From Hirundichthys speculiger (Eukaryota; Chordata; Actinopteri; Beloniformes; Exocoetidae): a DNA stretch of 64,000 nucleotides. The translations under genes were made by a program, and so were the position numbers. Below, one piece after another: positions 55,840-64,000 of this stretch. Below the pieces are notes generated by a model, which made no database searches, was not told the origin of the DNA, and saw nothing but the letters and a program-made list of their open reading frames with translations. The stretch's first letter is position 1. The number at the start of each line of letters is the position of its first letter. The stretch is from assembly GCA_018398805.1 (NCBI GenBank), contig JAGFBZ010000863.1:1862501-1926500 (forward strand), given 5' to 3'.

Positions 55840-56840
55840 TAATCAGAAAAAAAGATCTTCAAAACAGCATCAAATCCTGCAGTTTTGAAAGGAACTTGGT
55901 AGATGGGCTGTTCAAAACATCTTAAAGAACTAACCACTGATCTTTTGTGGATTTTGTGTGCCTCAGATCCTGCTATCGCTATGTTTAATCCCAGACTCAC
56001 TTAATGATGTGATCAGGTCTCTGATCAGATCAGGGCCATACTATCACTTCAAGAATTCCTGTTTTTGAAAAGAAATGAAACTGACTTTATATCTGGGGTT
56101 GTTGTCCTGCTGAAGAATGCATGTGGGGCCAATCAAAAAAAAAAAATAAATAAAAAAAAAAAATTCAAGCAAACTGTGCTGTGCCTTTGGTGAACAATCT
56201 GCCTTCTGCTAGAGCCAAATACAATATTTTAAATTTTGATTCATCAGTCCAGAGCACCTGCTGCCCCTCTTGCACCCCAGTTCCTATGTTTCTGTGCATG
56301 GCTGAATCACTTGGCATGGTTTTCATTCTCCCATGAAGAAAAGCTCTGGCCAGATTTCTCCAGACGTAACTGGGTCCCACTGGTTTCTGCTGGTTTTGAG
56401 CTGATGGCGCAGCTGGGCATCTCCTTACCTCAAAGGGAAATAAGCATAATATGTCTTTCATGTGCTGCATGAAGTTTCCTTGAGTGACTACTGCATCTAT
56501 GACCCTCAACGTTGCCTGTTTTCTTCCTCTGTGACTTTGTGCTTTAAAAGAGCTTGACTGGCACATCTTGACATCCCTGTCTACTTTGATATTTTTGCCT
56601 GGGAGTAAACCTGTTGATTTAGTATAACTGCATTCTGTTTTGTTGCTGTTTTGAGCTTTGGCATGGTGTATAACCTGTGCCATTAAAATGTCTTCCACAA
56701 ACTCCTTTGGCATCAGTTTGACTGTGCCGCACCCACTTTTAAGCCTCCTACACACTTCTCTCTCATTCATGTAATGACTGTTTTTCAACCCGCATCTGAA
56801 ATTGTTATCCATTAGCATTTGCTTCAAACAACTTGTTCAT
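55840..56840 (-). pseudogene. Tc1-like transposase, decayed
   Basis: The minus-strand frame 56,165-56,827 (220 codons) contains YVWRNLARAFLHGR and ends with VLWTDESKFKIL, the block with the first catalytic aspartate (56,231-56,260). Beyond it, at about 56,098-56,120, the strand reads LQQDNNPRYK, the second aspartate block. At about 55,990-56,005, where the I-I-E-C-V-W block is expected, the codons give I-I-K-stop-V-W, so the catalytic glutamate is lysine and a stop follows. The C-terminal part continues to about 55,845. An A-rich insertion at 56,136-56,163 breaks the gene. The upstream part of the 220-codon frame does not resemble a DNA-binding domain. Confidence 0.75.
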
Positions 56841-56924
56841 CATACACCTGACTATATTTCTACAAACTCCCTGGTTCTGTGCAAGTTTTCCTGATAGACG
56901 AAGTGATGATACTATTAAGAAGGA

Positions 56925-57000
56925 AAAGGATCATACCACACCAAATATTAATTTGATTGAGATATTGTCTTCTGTGAGCTCACTTTCCTTTTTAAACTCA
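56925..57000 (+). mobile_element. Tc1-like element 3' end in opposite orientation
   Basis: ACCACACCAAATATTAATTTG, ATTGAGATATTGTCTTCTG and GAGCTCACTTTCC is the segment after the transposase stop in the same Tc1 family, but on the plus strand, next to the minus-strand transposase. This suggests two fragments or an internal inversion. Confidence 0.55.
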
Positions 57001-57186
57001 ACATAAAATTATTAGAAATAACCAAAAAAAAGGAGCAATTAAGTACTCCTTATTAGGGTAGGTTATTTCAACATACAGATAATAAATATATTATCTAAAT
57101 CGCTTTGCCCATAAAAAGATCCCATGATGCATTCAAGTGTAGTCGACAAACTGATCTGTACTCAATTCCCCACAAATGTTTGATTA

Positions 57187-57236
57187 TCATTATTATTATT
57201 ATTTTTATCATTATTATTATTATTATTATTATTATT
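57187..57236. repeat. (ATT)n microsatellite
   Basis: About 15 ATT units with interruptions. Confidence 0.9.
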
Positions 57237-59968
57237 GGATTTTACTTTAATTTAGTTTTATTTTTTGTCTTGATTAGAATACATCTGACATTGTCTTTTT
57301 CCTTCAAAACATCTTAAGTCATTGCTTGGCAATATTAGAACTGATAATTCTAGATATTTGTAACAAGTGAAGACAAAGTTTTCTTATTACAGTGAGAATA
57401 TAATATGGAGAAAGATACTGGTACCTGCTTCTATTCAAATGGAATTTCCTCAGCCCTATGGACCATTAGATGGAAAAAATAATAATAAATTCATGTGAAC
57501 TGAAGGGATGTTTTCAGCAATAACGCACAACAATGAATATTTTCTGCATTCACAAAAACCAAAACATTCAATGATTTTATGTTATCTATTCATCTGAAGG
57601 CCGTTGCTTCTTCATATCTATGAGTGCCCTTTAGCTCTGAGGACCAAGGTTATTTTTCAGGGCTTTATCTTATTGTATCTTGAAGGATTCCGATGACATC
57701 AAATCAATGAGTTCAACATTTACAAATCCTCTGTCACACGAACAAACACAGTTTCAGTGCTCTACATCACAGATTCTCCAAATCGCTGGACTCTACTGAG
57801 GGAATGAGCACCCGTATTCCACAATATACTGATTATAGAGGAAGTTTTAGTATCAAAGTACTGTACACATTATGAAGACTTGACATTTTATGCAGTCAAC
57901 ACGATGCTTGTCTTCAGAAACACACTCAAACACAAAAAAGTTACAGTTTTATGGAGGAATCTTTTCACCAAATTCTCCACAAGCAGTGAGACCACCTACG
58001 CTGAGCAGAAGTGAACAGAAAACTGAGGGCATCCAGTACCTCTGTTATGCTGTGGAAAAAAACTACCTTGGAGTGAGTGTACTTTTGTTTTATGAAAAAA
58101 ATAAATAAATAAAGTTATTGACAGTGATCACCTTTACCTCTGAATAAACATTTCTGTCCTAAGGAGCCAAGGTGAATCTGGTCCATTCAGGTGGAACCTG
58201 AACCACCCAACAGCTTTCTGACAGTATTTTCCCTTCTGAGGATTAAGGTTTCAGGGTGCTATTTTATGATTTATGTATTATGTAAAACTGAATAAGTGCC
58301 CTACATGAAGTAAAACTTGAATTTTTTGCTTCAAACTGTTATTTATTTTAATGACTAACACAAAGACTCTTTGTCGTGAAATGCTTAAAAATATATTATA
58401 AGCAAATAATACAGTATTTTGTACTAGAGTACTTTTATTCTGACATGTTGGGGATCTTCAGCAGCTCAGAGTGTCAGTAACTATGATGACAAAGGCTAGA
58501 GCTGTCACAAGTGAGAGCTCTAAGGATGTTACCGAGGCTCTGAGGTTAAGTATTACCAAGGCTCGCTCTGTCCTCCTGGGCTTGATCTAGGCACTGGATT
58601 TTGATTATGCACGGCAACTGAAGTATACCCTTGAGGTATTCCAAAAACTTTTCTGGAACCGGATGCTTCAAAGCTGTCAAACAAAGCCAGGTTCATGAAT
58701 AAGAAACATCTGGTTTGAAAAGAGACTTTTTTTACAGCACTAACTTTAAAGCTGGCCTACACGGTCAGCATTAGAATCAACAGTGTCATGCTTCAAATAC
58801 ATACAATAATACATACTGTAATAGTATGTACCACATAGTGATCTATACTGGGAAATATAGCTACATGTGCAGTCGCAGTGGACATTTTGTTTTGACTGAC
58901 CCCTAAAAGTTCTCCTAAAAGTTAAAAACTGCACCACAAACTTTTGCAGCCAAACAAAACCAAATATCCAGTTTTTCCATTTATGATCTCCTGAATTCTG
59001 CTGCAGTCCCTCAGTAGTGTTAAAAATGTGAACATTGTGTTTTTGGGTCCGCTGTATTAATGTTTTATTACATCGCATCTTTTCATGGCTGTGCAGTTGA
59101 AAATCTGTCTGAAGAAAAAAAAATCTGTCTGTCTAATTTTCAAGTCTAAAGCACTCTCCGTGCATGTTTCGAATGTTTAAATGTTTATTTCAAGAAAATG
59201 TTTTTTTCTCATCTATTTATCATTAACGTGTAGAATTAAACTTGTTCTATGGGTATTATTTATCAATGTATTCTGTAGTTTTTTTTTAAGATCGATCTAA
59301 CAACTGTTTTAACAACAGTCTGCTGTCATATTTAAAATCAATCATTTGGATCTACTAATCTTAAGTGATCAACCATAAAGGGTTTCATTTAATTAATAAT
59401 GAATTTATCCAGTACCAAGCCAAAACCTGGGTCGCTGCATAACTGCTTCCTTTTTAGCTATTCAGAATTATAATAAAGTTGTCTCCAATACAATTGTCTC
59501 ATTACTAAGATGACGTCGCTGCTAAGAGTTGAACAACACCATTAACATTTGTGGGCTACACCTCCATCCTTACTGTTGCTGAACCAACATTAATGGAACA
59601 AGACAATCAGTGGATTCAGAATTAATTTATTTTAATGGGTAATTTCTTAAATAACTAACTAACCTCTACTTAGTGCAGTTATGTTGCTTTTTTTGTTGTT
59701 TTTTTTGGGGGGGGGTGCACAACTCTCAAAATATTTATTATAAAGCAAATTCTGCTCTGTATTTTTAAACAGAAGTCCAGTGAAACACTATCACAGTGGC
59801 ACTTAAATTAATGATCTTATACAATCCTGACCTTACACTGATGATTGTCGTTGCTGACTAATTTGTCTTTGTCTCAAGTTTAGCCTGCTGTGCTGCTATT
59901 CTAAAACTGGCTGGTTTTCTGTGTGAGAGCAGTTTGCAACTAAATGCATTGCAAAGAGTACAAGCTTG
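57237..59968. other. unannotated stretch
   Basis: AT-rich unique sequence. A run of G (59,707-59,717) follows a T-rich tract. The frame at 58,746-59,078 (minus, 110 codons) has no recognised domain. Segment 57,600-57,840 may be conserved noncoding DNA, on texture only. Confidence 0.35.
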
Positions 59969-59976
59969 GTGTAAAG

Positions 59977-60760
59977 TAGGGGTTTAATAACGCATTAATG
60001 CAAATTCTGTTTAACCCCTCAATTTCTTTTAACACAAGATTAACGCACGCACATTTCTGTAAATATGATCCTTGGCCAATAAGTGTATTTACAGTCAACG
60101 TGTGGGACAGACATGGCGACAGAAAAGGGTCTTATGAATGGCAAGTTTGCTCCCAGATGGGTCTGTTAACAAGAAAAAGGGTTATTTGTATTTATTGTCG
60201 CTTTGAATTAAGTTAAAACCACAGGCCGTGGTAAAGTTAGTTTCACATTCGACATTTGCTTGTTTTCTTTCACTTTAAACTTTAATAGCATCATGAATAT
60301 GGCACCGATTTCATCCATGTCGGTATCATTTTGTAGATATAAGTATGCCAAGACATTTCACAAGTGTCATCAACCCTTCAAGCTCAGTGAGTGTGGCAAA
60401 AACTCTAAGGAACAGCGCTGAATGTCCTTCTGAATACCTCGCTGCTGCCGTGAAGCTTAGAGACCGTCAGCAAATTACTGCGGTCAAGCAGCAGCCCGAC
60501 AAAATACACAAAGAAGCATGATGAATTAAACCCCCAAAAATACGGCAGCATTGGTGGACTTCCGGTTTTCAAACTAAAGGCTTAAAGAAAAAAAATAAAG
60601 CAGATCCCTGTGACCCTGTATAGGACAAAACAGGTATAGATGATGGATGGATGGATAAACAAAACATTAAAAAATGCGATTAATGTGCGATTAGTCACGA
60701 GTTAACTATGAAAATCTTGCGATTAATCGTGATTAAAACTTTTAATTAATGACAGCCCTA
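59977..60760 (+). mobile_element. hAT-like element, 784 bp
   Basis: The right end inverted reads TAGGGCTGTCATTAATTAAA; the left end reads TAGGGGTTTAATAACGC, a partial match. The flanks GTGTAAAG and TTTTAAAG agree at six of eight positions, consistent with an old 8-bp duplication. Subterminal AATCGC/GATTAATCG words match those of the element at 14,867-16,025. Around 60,176-60,213 the plus strand reads VICIYCRFELS, which resembles the first half of a BED zinc finger of hAT transposases (weak). A (GGAT)n retroposon piece is nested at about 60,600-60,655. Confidence 0.65.
60600..60657 (+). mobile_element. (GGAT)n-tailed retroposon fragment
   Basis: GCAGATCCCTGTGACCCTG, ACAGGTATAGATGATGG and (ATGG)n match the family's 3' end. 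Confidence 0.75.
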
Positions 60761-62530
60761 TTTTAAAGTAATTATTCATGTTTTTTAGCTGGCTCTTATA
60801 TCTATTGATAATTCATCTGTACCCTGTAACAGTAATCCAGTGATGTTCAACCACTGTGCTGTGACAGATTATCCACTGTGAAAATATTCAAACTTCATTT
60901 AATTCATGCAAGGCAATGCTATTTAGTAACAGCAAATAGTTTGCAATTGTTGAGCACCTGTTGCTAAGGTGTAGTGACAACCAGGGTGATTAAATACTCT
61001 CCCATGTAAGTGTGTAGCATCAGGTACCACTGATGATGTCATACAGGATGCACTACTTTGAGTTACTGTGAGTTACACACACAAAAAAAAGAAAAAAAGA
61101 AGGTACCAGCTTTTACACACAACTGTATCCAATGACCCAAATCTTGATAGGCAGATGTTAATGGATGGATAGATGGATGGATGGATGGATGGATGATGGA
61201 TTCTTAGTCCACGATTTTACTGAATTGACAAAAATTTGAATTTTTTGCACAGAGGCATTTATATGTATCATCAAAGCTACTTCGTCCATAAAAACAACTG
61301 AATATTTATAAGAAAATATTTATCTAACATAATTGGTGTCTCACGTACACACACTCATCACAAGACTTTTTGAAATGAAATACTCCAGGCAAACAGCAAA
61401 GCAGTGCACAAATTAGGAGGAAATAAATGACAATAAATAAACAGACGTTGAACTTTGACTGTTGGATGTTTTTTTTTTTTTCTTTCTTTCTTTCCCCCCA
61501 AAAAACAAAATGAAATGGGATTTTTAAAATAAATGGACCTGGAATGAAGTTAGCTCTGGCTGGCGGCCGGAGCAGAATGTGGATCTCATTCTGTTTCTCA
61601 GCATTACAGTGTCAGACTGGAGGGTTCTCGTGTGCAGCTACACATCCATGAAAAATAACCACATAACAGACTGACAGATGAGACAGTGGTACACGTGTGC
61701 GCACGTGCACACACACACACACGCACACTCAGTTTTTACGGTACGTCTGCAGTCAATCTAAGTGTTATATTCTGGACACAAGGTATCACCCTCTGCTTTC
61801 TCTCTGGTTGTGCAGAAGCAACAATCACCTGAATGACCGTATGTGTGTGTGTGCGTGTGTGTGTTTGCGCGCGTGTGTGTGCGTTAGTGCATGTACCTAC
61901 ATCCAGGAAAAATTGGCAATGATGTTGCATCTGAAGCTTGTGCCCACATTCATTACCTGCTCTGATAGAAAAGACTTGATGTAATCTCACGATGCACACA
62001 AGAAAATGGGCACCGACAAACAAGCTTGACGCACACATTCATGTTCAGTCAAACAGGGTCAAAGATGGACGTGACAACCAACACACAAAATACACTTAGA
62101 GGAGAGAAGTGACCTGATCCACATATATGTAAGTTGTCTGCCTCTCAAGTCAGTCTGCGTTTCCTTGTTCACTGAACAGTTTCTCTCCTCTCTGGTCAGT
62201 ATTGTATCAAATGAGAAAACATGACAGCTGAGACCAAAAAATTCTTCAACTCCTCAGTGCAACAGACCCACACACGAACGTTTACTGCAGTGTGTGTAGT
62301 TAATCAGCGCTGCAACTCAACTTTCACAAGAAGATATGCTATTTTACATTTAACTATGGCTGTTTTATTTTTTGAAAGGTTGAATATGTCAAGACAACCC
62401 TCCGAAGTTGATGAGAAGATGAGGAAATAAACTTATCAGGGAGGGTAACAAGATTCCAACAAGCAACACTAAGGAAACTTCAAAAATTTCCACCAGGTCT
62501 TTTTCACATCTTGCACCTGACTACCAATCT
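60761..62530. other. unannotated stretch with microsatellites
   Basis: (GGAT)n at 61,158-61,198, a CA run at 61,706-61,722, and TG/GCGCG mixed runs at 61,841-61,886. Overlapping frames at 61,697-62,038 result from these repeats. No gene is recognised. Confidence 0.5.
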
Positions 62531-62534
62531 CTAT

Positions 62535-63055
62535 TCTGCACAAGTCTGGGCTGTAGGTTAGGGTGACAAGAAGTTTCTTCTTACAAAAAAAGAATATGCA
62601 AGCCCATCTGAATTATGCCCCAAAAGATAGAAAGGCAGTGATACCAAACCTCGAGGGAAAATGTGTTTTGGTCTGATGAGACAAAGGTTGAACTTTGCCT
62701 CCATAGTTGTAAAAGAGCACCATCGAAGGAACACCATGCCAGCGGTGAAGTACCGTGGGGGCAGCATCATGCATTGGGGCAGCTTCTCTTCAGCTGGATC
62801 AAGGGCATTTGTCAAAATAGATGGGAAAATGAAAAGCCCCAAAACCTTCTTTCCATTATGCAAATCTCCAGATTTACTCAAAGAAATCCATACACAGGGC
62901 ATGCCCTCATAATTTGAACTTGAACTTTGGAATTTTAACCACACTGTTCATTTTCAAAGTCTAGATGTGTGATTTTAATAGAGACTTATTCATAAGGTCA
63001 AAAGGTTCTTTCACTAAGTATTTATTTGGAGGGATGTTCAAATAAGATTTTAATC
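62535..63055 (+). pseudogene. Tc1/mariner-type transposase fragment
   Basis: The plus strand reads VFWSDETKVELC (about 62,660-62,700) with the first catalytic aspartate. In another frame it continues as MPAVKYRGGSIMHWGSF and SSAGSRAFVKIDGKMK (about 62,735-62,835), the block between the first and second aspartates of Tc1 enzymes. The frameshift and the lack of later motifs show a decayed fragment. AACCACACTGTTCATTTTCAAAG and TTTCACTAAGTATTTATT at 62,937-63,028 may be the eroded 3' side. Confidence 0.75.
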
Positions 63056-63219
63056 AAATGGTGGTAGATTATCTTTTTTCAAAATATACCCCCCATTTTG
63101 ATTTTTTTTTTCCCTCTGCAGTTCTATTTATTGGAATATTGCATTTGAGATGTAACACATATGACATGCTTTTATTATTTTTCTCTTAATATTTAAAAAA
63201 AAAACAATTTCATAACAGT

Positions 63220-63560
63220 AAATTGCTGGCTAATAATTGCATTCATTTCACAGCAATTTTTCTGTAAATATTTTCACAACAATTTCACAGGACATTATTG
63301 TAATTATTCCACGTAATGTTACAATAAAACAGCAACTCTCTACTGTAAATTCATGGTTACCATGCCCAAGGAATTACCATGATATAGCAGTAATTAGCTG
63401 TGGACTTACTGTAAACTACTGTGAAAATAAATACAGTAAATTGCTGAGAAAATATTTACATTGAATTACTGTGAAAATAATGCAATTATTAGCCAATAAT
63501 TTATTGTAAATTTACAATTTAATAAAAAGTGTATTATATTGTAAAGACCATTTGTTAATT
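63220..63560. repeat. AT-rich repeat built of ACTGTAAA / TTTACAGT words
   Basis: Words such as TACTGTAAA, TTACTGTGAAAATAA, ACAGTAAATTGCTG and ATTGTAAATT recur at short irregular intervals on both strands. A repeat of this texture is widespread in fish genomes and probably belongs to a DNA-transposon-derived family, but I cannot delimit ends or name it. Confidence 0.55.
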
Positions 63561-63822
63561 GTAATTTTACTGTACCCTCTCACTTAATGCTCAAAAAAGA
63601 AAACAAAACAAAATGATAATTTGTTTTCACTTTTTAATCAAGCTTATAAGTGCAAAGTGCAATATTACATCTAACAGGTTTCCCAGGCAAACATGCTGCC
63701 AACATATTCAGTACAAATCTTAAGCAAAAGTATAAAATGTTCAACAGCAAAAATGTGCAAACACTACAAATTTAAACAGTTAAACTACTCAGAGAAACTA
63801 GATTTTTTTTACTCTTACATAT

Positions 63823-64000
63823 AGTTCCTTGCAAAAGTATTTGGCCCCCTTGAACTTTTTAACCTTTTGCCACATTTCAGGCTTCAAACATAAAGATGTA
63901 AAATTAGATTTTTTGTCAAGAATCAATAACAAGTGGGACACAATCGTACAGTGGAACGGAATTTATTGGCTATTTCAAACTTCTTTAACAAATAAAGAAC
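63823..64000. mobile_element. Tc1/mariner-type element, left end, cut by window
   Basis: AGTTCCTTGCAAAAGTATTT then GGCCCCCTTGAACTTTTTAA, CACATTTCAGGCTTCAAAC and AGTGGGACACAATCGTACAG match the start of a common fish Tc1-type family. A TA precedes it. It should continue beyond 64,000. Confidence 0.85.

Overview
This window looks like intergenic or intronic DNA of a bony fish, most likely a spiny-rayed teleost. It is AT-rich, dense in CA/GT, ATT and GGAT microsatellites, and holds the usual teleost mix of Tc1/mariner, hAT and small inverted-repeat DNA transposons, tRNA-derived SINEs and truncated LINEs. No bacterial or viral gene organisation, CRISPR array or canonical RNA gene is visible. No complete host gene can be supported. 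The best host-coding candidate is a 143-codon open stretch on the minus strand at 22,116-22,547 that reads like an exon of an unrecognised cysteine-containing protein.

Layout. 0-9 kb: two joined SINEs (0.7-1.07 kb), a GGTCGGGT-rich repeat, a GC-rich low-complexity patch, a SINE with an RTE-type tail (4.2 kb), more SINE pieces and microsatellites. 9-12.5 kb: a decayed minus-strand LINE with recognisable reverse transcriptase, a strong short hairpin and an ATT repeat. 12.5-26 kb: mostly unique sequence with possible conserved blocks (13.5, 14.4 and 21.3-21.9 kb), a 1.16 kb hAT-like element, a SINE, a retroposon, the candidate exon and a polypurine tract. 26.4-27.4 kb: an 18-bp minisatellite of about 57 units with a 144-bp higher-order repeat. 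27.7-28.2 kb: a hAT-type MITE with a perfect 8-bp target duplication.

28-43 kb: unique sequence broken by a long inverted-repeat element (33.6-34.5 kb), a nearly full-length Tc1-like transposon (37,340-38,557) and a second truncated Tc1 (42.2 kb). 43-48 kb: a SINE, then a minus-strand RTE-like LINE (47.8-44.9 kb) split by a 647-bp MITE. 48-54 kb: a run of 25 C, a hAT derivative that keeps the start of its transposase gene, a mariner-type MITE carrying a short retroposon with a perfect 15-bp target duplication, and an L2-like LINE tail. 54-64 kb: scrambled Tc1 transposase, another hAT-like element, an ACTGTAAA-motif repeat and the start of a further Tc1-type element cut by the window edge.

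The elements relate to one another rather than to a host pathway. The SINE at 4.2 kb shares its 3' end with the LINE at 44.9 kb, its probable mobilising partner. Three hAT-like loci share AATCGC-rich ends. At least seven loci carry pieces of one (GGAT)n-tailed retroposon. All clade names come from recognition of motifs, not from a database search.
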